Source of the DNA: Chionoecetes opilio
Lineage: Eukaryota > Arthropoda > Malacostraca > Decapoda > Majidae
DNA: 64,000 nt
Assembly: GCA_016584305.1 (NCBI GenBank)
Contig: JACEEZ010003605.1
Coordinates: forward strand, 92,001 to 156,000
Reading direction: 5' to 3'
Numbering within the stretch: the first letter of the stretch is position 1; each line of letters begins with the position of its first letter. A program made the translations under genes and the position numbers. Shown piece after piece: positions 56,228 to 64,000 of this stretch. The notes beneath the pieces were generated by a model. That model did no database searches. It was not told the DNA's origin and saw only the letters and a list, made by a program, of their open reading frames with translations.

Positions 56228-57208
56228 TAGTTTTAAGAAATGTGGTGACGGCCACCTTATGCCGTTCACACAACACCCTCTCCCAAATCTTCATCCCATG
56301 TTCTAACAGCCTCAAACCTCTGTACCCACCAGATAACAGTGCATCTCCTTTTCCTATAAACAGTGGTAAGGTAAAACTATCATTCCATTTTTCTAGCCCC
56401 TCCACACAATAAGAACTCACTCAAACATGCTAAAACAGCACAGATTGTAGTACTTGTACTCACGAAAACATGGCTGATACTGAAGTTTTGAAATGCAGTA
56501 CTACTGTACACTGAGCACTCGGGCATCACTGATAGCATCTTCAGGCAAGGGCTGCGTTAAGTTAGGCAATGCGAACGGATGCACACGGAGTCGCACGGTG
56601 GCGTCAACATACAGTATCCCTAGCGCAAGCCCCTGCACTACAGCCCTGAAAGGTGGATCGCTACTGAGTTGCCAGCTCGCACCACAATAAGGGTTAGTAA
56701 ACAAAGGACAAAGAAAGACTCTCCTCTTCTTGCCTCCTTAATGTTTCTTTTCCTGCTGCTATAACTTCTGCTGCATCAAATATAAGGGTCATCAACAAGT
56801 TATTCTGCAACAATAAGAATAGCCACAGAGATAAATTTTGGCAGCTGCTATCTTGGTAGCAATGTGTATTGTGAAGTGTTCAATATCGTTCAGTAGGGAG
56901 TGTGAGTGGGGGGTGACCGCTACTGAACGCAACAGTGGTGTCACCCTGGGGATATGTAAGGTAAGGTCTTCAGTAGTACTACTTGAGGTGCTTAATGTGT
57001 TGGAGGCGATGTGGAGGCTGGCTGACAAAGTGGATGGCACAGAGGAGGTGGAAGATGCTGCAGAAAACTCTGACAATTCTAACAATGTGCGGACAATTCA
57101 AACTTCAGTTCAGACTATGGAAAGTTGACGAAAAATTAGAACTGGGCCTGAAACAGGTCAAATTATCCGGTTTGAATTATACGGGTTCAAATTAGAGAGG
57201 GTTTACCG
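56228..57208. other. right arm of PogoH, no clear gene
   Basis: No domain recognised. The open frame at 56838-57128 is acidic near its end. A GCTGCTATAACTTCTGCTGC patch lies near 56754. A transposase remnant would be expected here but cannot be shown. Confidence 0.5.
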
Positions 57209-57246
57209 TATATGCCTAATTTATGCTGGCACAATCCTTCCTGTCG

Positions 57247-57500
57247 CATCCGTGGTGTAGTGGCTAGCGCGCCTAGCTACAAATCTGCGGGCCCTGGTTC
57301 AAATCCAGGCCAGGGCAAGTCGGCGGCTAGCCCACTCATCTGGGAAACCTGGGGAAGGTAACTGTGGAAACCCGGATATCACATTAACCCTGTGTCCCAG
57401 GGTAATGGGTTGTCACCCACCACAGGCTCAAAGGCTAATGCCACGGAGATGAACACCGAGGCCATGCGCAGCATAGCGTATGCCCCCATCTTTACCTTTT
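57247..57500 (+). mobile_element. SINE-B copy 2
   Basis: The head CCGTGGTGTAGTGGCTAGCG (A box) and CCTGGTTCAAATCC (B box, one change) is followed by the same body as at 38425-38726 (CAGGGTAATGGGTTGTCACC, then AGCGTATGCCCCCAT). No target duplication was recognised. Confidence 0.8.
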
Positions 57501-58020
57501 ACATTCTTTCAATTAAAAAAAGTAACAAATACAAAGAAATGTGCATTCATTCTTCTTTCAAATGGTGCAAGTCCCATGGAAATCAATGAAGTAGTTGCGG
57601 AAAAATAGAAGGAAACGTGCAAAAAAGTTTTGATATATCGGTGCTTGAACATAAGGGACACCCCTCCTGGAGCGGATCACCCATTTTCTCAACAAATCTA
57701 TGTGTGATGGGGGGGGAGGGAGTGGGGGTCTCTTTCTTTCTGTCTCTCTTCTCTTAATCTTACTCTTGCTTGCTGTTGTGATATTCTGAGGGAGATTCCT
57801 GAAGGGGCAGTCTTGGTCAAGTGGGGGCTATACTGTGCCCTGTCGACCGAGACTTGCATGTGGCCGTATGATGGAGCCATGTAATGCGTCCATGGGGTTA
57901 GAAGCAGGCCAGACAGAGGCTTTACATTGCCCAGGGCCACAGTTACCTTTTGAAATCCCGTCAGTATGTCCTTCCAACAGACACATGACTCAGGCTGGTA
58001 ATCATAATTCGGATATAAAT
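57501..58020. other. unassigned stretch
   Basis: No gene or repeat recognised. It includes a G-rich run near 57708-57728 and leads into SINE-D. Confidence 0.6.
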
Positions 58021-58029
58021 AATTTCCTT

Positions 58030-58250
58030 TTTCCTTGCCTCGGCGAGGATTCGAACCTATGCTCTCACCAGATTGTACACGTCAAACACTCGCATGTTAG
58101 ACCACTACACCTATGTCCCGCTTGGTATAGCGGTTCCGGTGATTTTATGCCATTACATAATATGCTTGACCCCGGATGTAGATATTTCATCCCCGCGCTC
58201 CCTTGTGGCATCTCTGTGGCTTCTAGACCTGGTACCAGGTAGACCTTAGT
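58030..58250 (-). mobile_element. SINE-D or tRNA-like sequence
   Basis: On the minus strand GACATAGGTGTAGTGGTCTA (A-box like) is followed by GCATAGGTTCGAATCC (perfect B box), about 60 bases apart and thus with a long insert for a tRNA. Acceptor-stem pairing is not clear, so a tRNA-derived SINE is more likely than a tRNA gene. Its limits are approximate. Confidence 0.5.
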
Positions 58251-58414
58251 AAAAAACAATATACATATACATTTACAATATACATTATTCAGCACATACA
58301 CACAAGCTCAAGATTGCGGCACACGCCAGACGCGGGAGACTCTGGCTCTGTTCTAAATGGTCCATATCAGCTGATGAAAGAAGGATCTACCTGTTGTGTT
58401 AGTGGATAATGGTA

Positions 58415-58908
58415 CAGGTTGAAGTTCCCAAACTCGGCATCCCAAGACTCGGCAACACTCAAAACTCGGCTATGGTTCCGGATTTTCCAAAACACTGCAG
58501 AACACCCAAAACCCGGCGCGTAGTTGCCGGGTCGGCCGCTAGGTGCCACCACACTAGGCCGCTTGGTTTCTCCCGCCGATTTGTTTGTTGTTATTGTTCA
58601 GTGGTGTTGTGACTGTAGAGTTGTGTACACTGTTATTTTGTGTACTTCTACAGGTCTGTTATTGATATTATGGCTCGCAAACGTCCAGGAACACCTACTG
58701 GTGGAAGTGAAAAGAAAAGGAAGAACAATGTGTTAACTATTTCTGAGAAAATTGACCTTATGAAGAAGTTGGATGGCGGAACCTCAGTTTTTCAGTGATT
58801 TTCATGCTTTTTTCCCCCCTTAATATATCTACGTTCTAAAAGTCGGAAAATTCCATTACTCGGCTCGGCGCTGGTCCCGAGGTTGCCGAGTTTGGGAACT
58901 TCAACCTG
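58415..58908 (+). mobile_element. PogoI element copy 2 (494 bp)
   Basis: It has the same ends as 46167-46659 with TA at 58413-58414 and 58909-58910, and only scattered differences from it. Both are therefore recent copies of one deletion derivative. Confidence 0.9.
58670..58798 (+). pseudogene. pogo-type transposase N-terminus (PogoI copy 2)
   Basis: A 42-codon frame from the ATG at 58670 reads MARKRPGTPTGGSEKKRKNN, then VLTISEKIDLMKKLDGGTSV, then FQ and stop. It differs from copy 1 at three or four residues, and keeps the acceptor-like CTTCTACAG before it. It has the basic region and first helix of a CENP-B-type helix-turn-helix but no catalytic part. Retention of an open frame in both copies may be chance, given the short age. 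Confidence 0.7.
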
Positions 58909-59025
58909 TATATGAATACACAAGGGGTCCCGTCTCGTGAGTAGATAACTAAATGTTTGCTAATAAGCTTGTATTGGTCAGAGGTACAAAAACAGGCGAT
59001 TGTTAAATTGTTTACATGTTTCGCT

Positions 59026-59494
59026 ATGGCGGAGAGAGATACTCCGGCAACAGGGAGGTTTGAATTTGAATGCTTCACCTCGGGAGAAAGAAGTTATGCC
59101 ATCAACATAAGGCGCATTGCCCATGTGAAAAACCTTGCTGATGGTTACGCATTTGATCTCAAACATGTTTGGGAAAAGATCAGAGTTAGAGAAGGAAGTA
59201 GTGAACAATAAGAATGATTTAAGCTTTGTCCTGACACTAAACCACGAACAGGCTAAGACCATTAATGACCTGACAATGAATAATGACCAGGCGGCAAAGA
59301 AAATATGACAGCTTAAAGAGGACAACAGGAAACTACTAAAGGAGAGAGAGAAAATTAAAGACGAAGTTAGGTTGAATGAGGCCAAGGCGTTGGTTCAGGA
59401 GAAACAGCTGGATGAAATTAAGGTGGAGCAAAAAGGATGGAAAAAAGTTGCACGAGGAGGAAAAGATTGGCTTTCAAGAAATTTTAATCAGTAA
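59026..59494 (+). pseudogene. LINE-1x ORF1, N-terminal part
   Basis: The ATG at 59026 opens MAERDTPATGRFEFECFTSG and runs to a stop at 59209; after a frame change the sequence continues as a lysine/glutamate-rich coiled coil (TINDLTMNNDQAAKKI, then LKEDNRKLLKEREKIKDEV) to about 59490, with one stop near 59305. The coiled coil followed by an RNA-binding part (next feature) is the architecture of non-LTR ORF1 proteins, which bind the element RNA and form multimers. A 1.85-kb element is inserted just behind it. Disabled. Confidence 0.6.
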
Positions 59495-59696
59495 TTAACC
59501 CGTGGGCTGCGGCAAGCCTTCCGGAAGGCTCTGCTGAGCGACTGCGGCAAGCCTTCCGGAAGTGCAATTTTCAATTGCATACAAAAACCGCGCCAACATT
59601 CGTAGAAGTCTACAAACTGTCACATATACGCCTTGATGTCAGTCCTCGATACCACACACCATCATCTGCCCAACTACGCTGTATGCAGAGATATAC

Positions 59697-59912
59697 CACT
59701 CCTTGGGTTTTTTCCCAAGATCTTGTGATTTAGATCCTGGCATTGGGATATTTTTTGTCTATCTTGGGACTTTTGGAGGGATTATTCAAGTATTTCTCCA
59801 GTAGTTTATCTCAAGGTACGGTGCAACGGTACCTATGCTTACCTTGAGATAAACTACTGGAGAAATACTTGAATAATCCCCTCAAAATCTTGGGAAAAAT
59901 CCCAAGGAGTGG
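59697..59912. repeat. inverted repeat, 41-bp inner arms
   Basis: 59778-59818 and 59840-59880 are reverse complements (GGGATTATTCAAGTATTTCT onward) around a 21-base loop. An outer pair, CCACTCCTTGGG at 59697 and CCCAAGGAGTGG at 59912, brackets them with uneven spacing. Confidence 0.85.
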
Positions 59913-60098
59913 CACCCCTGATCCCACCTCAGCAGTCTCTCGCCAGCAGTTTGGTGCCATTCGCGCCAGAATATTTAAACTCCCGACCACAACCACACCA
60001 CAACCCCATACGTTTGGGTTAGAAATAGATATAAGTATTGCCGGATGCGGATTTTTACTACCTTGACATTGATGTGATTTTCATCCAATTCTGTAATG

Positions 60099-61285
60099 GT
60101 CACTGCAAAGACTACTGTATACTGGACTTGCTACTAATTTTGGGCTATTTCCAGTGGAGGCCAGTTTTGCGATTCCAATTTTTTTTTTAACATCACTCCC
60201 ATTTCCCTTCCTTTGGTTTATCAGTATAAATGATATACCGTTATCTTCGTAAATGTTTGTTCTGTAATATTATCAAATAAAAAACAGTAAAATACACTAA
60301 TGAAATGCCATTATGAGAGAGTGAAGAAATATGCATGAACTTAAACTCTTCGCCATTTAATATTTTGCGAGTAAACATTTTACATGAAATATATCAGTAG
60401 AAGCGGAATTTTATTAGCTTTCCATTGATATATTTCGTTTTCTGATAAATGAATTAGAACCATACATAAATTAGCGTTAACTAAATAAATAACCTCATCA
60501 ATCGGGAAAATTACCCGATTGATGATGTTATTTATTTAGTAAACGCTAATTTATGCATGGTTCTAATTCATTTATCAAAAAACGAAATATATCAATGTTA
60601 AGCTAATAAAATTCCGCTGCTACTGATATGTTGCATGTAAAAAGTCTTCATGCAAAATATTAAATGGTGAAGAGTTTATTTAAGTGAATTTTAAGTTCAT
60701 GCATATTTCTTCAGTCTCATAATGGCATTTCTTTAGTGTATTTTACAGATTTTTATTTGATAATATTATAGAAAAATCATTTACGAAGATAACAGTGTAT
60801 CTTATACTGATAAACCATAGTCTACTGTATTCATGGAACACTTTTTTACTTGCCGATCCGATTGATGATGTTATTTTTTTAGTTAACGCTAATATATGCA
60901 TGGTGGTAATTCATTTATCAGAAAACGAAATATATCAATGGAAAGCTAATGAAAATCCGCTTCTATTGATATGTTTCATCTAAAATGTTTTCTCGCAAAA
61001 TATCAAATGGCGAAGAGTTTAAGTGAATATTAAGTTCATGCATATTTCTTCACTCTCTCATAATGGCATTTCTTTTGTGTATTTTACTGTTTTGTATTTG
61101 ATAATATTATAGAAAAAACATTTACAAAGATAACAGTGTATCATTTATACTGATAAACCATAGGAAGGGAAATAGGGGTGATGTTCGAAAATGTCAGGAA
61201 TCGCAAAACTGGCCTCCACTGGTCATGGGCGGGTTGGCGCGGGGCACGAGTAGCAAGTCCAGTATAGAGTAGTCTTTGGTCACTG
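60099..61285. repeat. large fold-back repeat, three related arms
   Basis: Outer arms pair (AAAGACTACTGTATACTGGA at the left with its complement near 61265), as do GGCCAGTTTTGCGATTCC and its complement. Inside, a roughly 300-base AT-rich unit (TTTATCAGTATAAATGATAT start) occurs once forward and twice inverted, around a hairpin with CAATCGGGAAAATTACCCGA. The same unit is found at 62900-63635. Confidence 0.85.
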
Positions 61286-61349
61286 TTTTACTTACATCCC
61301 CGCACTGGTGGCACTAAAAAAATCTTTGCTCCCGCAGTTCCCGGGTTAA

Positions 61350-61875
61350 AGGAGAACCAAGACAACGTAGAAAGTTGTTGTTAGGGTTCTAGAGACCAAG
61401 GAAAATTTATTACTAGTTGCAGCTGACAAAAAGATGTTTAATTATAACAGGATTAAAGGAGACATCCATGCCAATAAGAACAAAGAGAGAGACAGTTGAA
61501 CTTACGGTGGCTAAGGAAATTGTGTCAACCGTATTGGAGGAAAATATGAAAGCCCAAGATGAAATTGAAGAAATTTATCGACTGGTTAAGTTTGAAGGTG
61601 GAGCAAGGCCGATGAAGGTGAAATTTTGATCCCAGGTAACACTAAATGAGTTAATGAAAGAAACTTGGAAACTTGGTGGAAAAGAAAAGTTCAAAGCAGT
61701 ATGGTTGAGATGGGATTTTAACGAGGAGGTAGAGGGCAAAGATCAGGGAACTAGCACAAGAGGCTTAGGAAAAAACGAACAGAGGACAGAGGAGAAGGCA
61801 AAGTTCTACTGGCGAGTGATGAACATGAGTATCAAGAAATGGTATCGGCAGAGGGAAGGAGTGAGTAAGTCTTAA
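61350..61875 (+). pseudogene. LINE-1x ORF1, C-terminal part
   Basis: Plus-strand frames read VVVRVLETKENLLLVAADKK, then a segment with RKTRETVELTVAKEIVSTVL-like heptads (61470-61590), then EGGARPMKVKF, and in another frame ETWKLGGKEKFKAVWLRWDF and RRTEEKAKFYWRVMN. The RPMKVKF and vWLRWDF pattern resembles the RNA-recognition part of LINE ORF1 proteins. Stops and frame changes at about 61380, 61497 and 61628 disable it. It continues the ORF1 beginning at 59026 across the TTAA element. Confidence 0.6.
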
Positions 61876-61889
61876 AATAGTACGTATAT

Positions 61890-62640
61890 GCCAACGTTGA
61901 TGGGTTGAGATCAGCAACTTTAGAGATAAATGACTTCATGAGGAACGAGGGACCAGATGTGTACTGCTTGGTGTGAGTAAGGAGGTAGAAGCACAATTGA
62001 GAGATGGAAAATATAACCGGTGGAGAAGAGACCGAGACAATAAAGTAGGAGGAGTTATTATTAGAGTCAAAAAGGAATTGTAAGTATCTAAAGTAGAGAT
62101 AAGAGAAGGAAAAGCAAAATTGATTAAAACAAGCTTAGAAACTACTAGAGGAGGAGAAAGAGATAGTGCCATGGCATACGTTCCACCAAAAACTAGATCA
62201 TGGAGAGGCGATGAATATCAAGAAATGTTGAAGGACAACCAGAAAACTAGGGAAACTAATGGAGAAAAGGGCCGACTTGGTTTTGATGGGTGACTTTAAC
62301 TGTAAGGAGGCAAACTGGGAGGAGTGTTCAGCATGAGGAAGTGATGACTCAGGGGGTAACAAGTTACTTAACTTAGTAATGAATAATGTGATAACCCAAT
62401 GGGTTGACCATGAGACAAGACTCCAAGGGGAGGACACACTCGCAAGACTGTATCTGCTTTTCACAAAGGTGACTGGCATTATTGATAAATTGGAATACTT
62501 GTGTCCATTTGGAAAGAGTGACCATGGGGTACTAGTGTTTGAAATTACAGAAGTGCAATTGGAGGCCCATCCACAAGGCCAAATATGTGGAAGAAAAGTG
62601 GGATTATTTCTAGGATATGTATAATATTGCTGTTTATAAG
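61890..62640 (+). pseudogene. LINE-1x endonuclease (copy 3), decayed
   Basis: The pieces YANVDGLRSATLEINDFMRN, then EGPDVYCLV, AYVPPKTRSWRGDEYQEM, MGDFNCKEANWEE, and ITQWVDHETRLQGEDTLARL, then GKSDHGVLVFEI follow the order of the copy 1 endonuclease (VYVPPKTNSW, DFNCKE, GKSDHVLIEF). This is the AP-type endonuclease that nicks target DNA for LINE insertion. The GDFN catalytic box is kept, but stops at about 61975 and 62080 and frame changes near 62230 and 62335 break the frame. Confidence 0.75.
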
Positions 62641-62758
62641 TATGTACAAAAGATAACAGGGAAAGAAAACTGGAAGAACGACTGGTTTAATAGATGTTGT
62701 GAAGTAGCAAAAAGAGAGAGTTGTTGCATGGAACAGATGGAAAATTAATGTAAATAGG

Positions 62759-63754
62759 TGCCTTGCACTGACGTCACGATCTAGCGGCTTCAAGCCAAAT
62801 GCTGCCCGTCATCGCTCTGATATTTTTGCTGGATGACCAACAGCTGGTCGGCGAGGCTGAAGATGTCAACAAAAATAGTAATTTTCCCCTACCAAATATA
62901 TGTTTATCAGTATAAATGATATACTGTTATCTTCGTAAATGTTTCTTCTATAATATTATCAAATAAAAAACAGTAAAACGCACTAAATATATGCCATTAT
63001 GAGACTGAAGAAATATGCATGAAATTAATATTCACTTAAACTCGTCGCCTTATAAAAGTTTGCGAAACAACTTTTAACATGGAGCATATCAATAGAAGCA
63101 GAATTTTATTAGCTTTCCATTGATATATTTCGTTTTCTGATAAATGAATTGTCACCATGCATAAATTAGCATTAACTAAATAAATAACATCATCAATCGG
63201 GTAATTTTACCGATTGATGATGTTATTTATTTAGTTATTTATTATATTCTTAACTATTATATTATTATGTTATTTATTTGTTATTTACTAAATAAATAAC
63301 ATAATAAATCGGGAAAATTACCCAATTAATGATGATATTTATTTAGTTAACGCTAATTTATGCATGGTGGCAATTCATTTATCAGAAAACGAAATATATC
63401 AATGGAAAGCTAATAAAATTCTGCTTCTATTGATATGCTCCATATTAAAAGTTGTCTCGCAATGTTTTAAATGGCGAAGAGTTTAAGTGAATATTAAGTT
63501 CATGCATATTTCTTCAGAGTCTCATAATGGCATTTATTTAGTGTGTTTTACTGCTTTCTATTTGATAATATTATAGAAGAAACATTTACGAAGATAACAG
63601 TATATCATTTATACTGATAAACATATATTTGGTAGGGGAAAATTACCATAAGCGGGCAAACACGGGCGGCAAGTGGAGTGTTTTGGTCCTCCACGCTCGC
63701 ATCTCCCGCGTCTGTCGCCTGCACAATGAGGGCTGTGACGTCACGTGCAAGGCA
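62759..63754. mobile_element. fold-back element with TGCCTTGCAC ends
   Basis: The left end TGCCTTGCACTGACGTCACG and the right end (complement TGCCTTGCACGTGACGTCAC) are inverted copies. The interior (about 62885-63645) is a near-palindrome: TTTTCCCCTACCAAATATAT at the left pairs with its complement at 63625-63645. The target duplication is not clear. LINE-1x sequence continues on both sides. Confidence 0.75.
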
Positions 63755-64000
63755 TCGATTAGTATAGGAAAAGAGAAGAATACAAGAGAACTTGAAATGA
63801 GTATGTAAAAATCTGCAGACAGAAAGAAAGGAATTATGAATGAGGCATTATAGAAAAATGCATGAACGAACCGAAATTGATTTATAGGGTTATCAATGGG
63901 AAAGTAAAGCAAAAAAAAGATTAACAAGCTAAAAGTGAAAGGGACAGTTTACAAAGAGCCAGTAGCACAAGTCGAAGTCATGACCGAATGCTTTCAAAAT
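63755..64000 (+). pseudogene. LINE-1x linker/reverse transcriptase start (copy 3)
   Basis: Frames across this stretch correspond to the linker of copy 1: FIGLSMGK against FYRFINGK, and INKLKVKGTVYKEPVAQVEV then MTECFQN against IDKLKVEGIVYEDALQQAEV then MNKCFQT. Several stops are present (for example near 63805). The reverse-transcriptase domain itself would follow beyond the window end. Confidence 0.7.

Larger units (their letters stand above)
49742..57208. mobile_element. PogoH shell, outermost of a five-level nest
   Basis: The left end CAGTAAACCATTTCTTATTT (TA at 49740-49741) and the right end, read as complement CGGTAAACCCTCTCTAATTT (TA at 57209-57210), are imperfect inverted copies, and subterminal GAATTA/AATTATC words repeat on both sides. 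Its own sequence is 49742-49975 and 56228-57208. An acidic open frame at 56838-57128 (ending in EEVEDAAENSDNSNN) could be the tail of its transposase, but the evidence is weak. Confidence 0.6.
59499..61345. mobile_element. piggyBac-type element at TTAA, fold-back interior
   Basis: TTAA stands at 59495-59498 and 61346-61349. The element starts CCCGTGGGCTGCGG and ends CCGCAGTTCCCGGG, an imperfect inverted pair beginning with CCC as in piggyBac elements. A 23-base unit (GACTGCGGCAAGCCTTCCGG plus AAG) is present twice at the left end. No transposase: the interior is made of inverted repeats (59697-59912 and 60099-61285). Confidence 0.75.
58920..64000 (+). mobile_element. LINE-1x copy 3, interrupted twice, runs off the window
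   Basis: This plus-strand copy is the only one with the first ORF. Pieces: ORF1 at 59026-59494 and 61350-61875, endonuclease at 61890-62640, linker at 62640-62758 and 63755-64000. It is split by a TTAA-site element (59499-61345) and by a fold-back element (62759-63754). The endonuclease and linker match copy 1 in order and in many residues. Confidence 0.8.

Noticed and set aside
56838..57128. acidic 96-codon frame as a transposase C-terminus
   Set aside because: Composition alone is not enough; mentioned only as a possibility within PogoH.
58036..58120. possible tRNA gene on the minus strand
   Set aside because: The box spacing is long and end pairing is not evident; kept only as a SINE/tRNA-like call.

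Overview
The window reads as nuclear DNA of an arthropod, most plausibly a decapod crustacean. This is an inference from the style of the repeats (long TA and CA/TG arrays, many pogo/Tigger-type elements, tRNA-derived SINEs, arthropod-like LINEs) and from one host gene with spliceosomal introns; no species-specific marker was seen. Only one ordinary cellular gene is visible: two exons of a Tectonic-family (ciliary transition-zone) gene on the minus strand at 32035-34376. Almost everything else is transposable elements, many nested inside one another.

I use local labels for element families. PogoA-PogoI are pogo/Tigger-like families with TA target sites and CAG/CAC-starting inverted ends whose subterminal sequence repeats a short word (A: AACTCGGCA; B: ATTCGGAC; C: TTTCCCGGAC; D: CTCGCGGG; E: ATACGAGC; F: GAGTTTCGCG; G: TTTAACGGAC; H: AATTTGAAC; I: AAACTCGGC). 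TIR-K ends in CCGTATTTGCCGGCGCAT and TIR-L in CCGTATTTTACGGCTTAT. SINE-A to SINE-D are four tRNA-derived SINEs. LINE-1x is a two-ORF non-LTR retrotransposon (three copies); LINE-2x is a second non-LTR family (three fragments).

Layout. 1-13.7 kb: PogoA, TIR-L with nested TIR-K, then a string of TA-target elements laid end to end and separated mostly by TA microsatellites (TIR-K, PogoE, PogoC, PogoB, PogoE, PogoE, TIR-K, PogoC). 13.7-23.6 kb: a PogoF shell holding a LINE-1x copy, which is split by a hAT-like element with an exact 8-bp duplication, which is itself split by a 4.9-kb transposon with a multiply frameshifted DDE-type transposase; then a second truncated LINE-1x and a THAP-domain remnant. 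24.5-31.5 kb: PogoB/PogoC, a Tc1-like helix-turn-helix remnant, a 3.5-kb element whose ORF resembles a FEN1/PIN nuclease, a PogoD nested in it, and a PogoB Tigger transposase. 32.0-34.4 kb: Tectonic exons with a LINE-2x fragment in their intron. 35.6-38.3 kb: an element with 4-bp duplications carrying a widespread uncharacterised arthropod protein family. 38.4-40.1 kb: SINE-B and LINE-2x. 40.7-46.8 kb: a PIF/Harbinger-type shell (TAA duplications) filled with two abutting PogoA copies and PogoI. 47.0-49.7 kb: PogoG end, PogoF with SINE-A, Tigger N-terminus. 49.7-57.2 kb: a five-level nest, PogoH > PogoF > TIR-L > LTR retrotransposon > PogoE. 57.2-64 kb: SINE-B, SINE-D, PogoI, and a plus-strand LINE-1x copy broken by a piggyBac-type TTAA element and by a second fold-back element; it runs off the window end.

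The coding parts do not form a pathway. They are independent, mostly decayed mobile-element proteins (reverse transcriptase/endonuclease, gag, several transposase types), several with single-base frameshifts that may be real decay or sequencing error. The most interesting content is the set of TIR- and TSD-bounded elements carrying poorly characterised proteins (15071-19997, 26382-29866, 35644-38340), and nesting clear enough to give an order of insertion.
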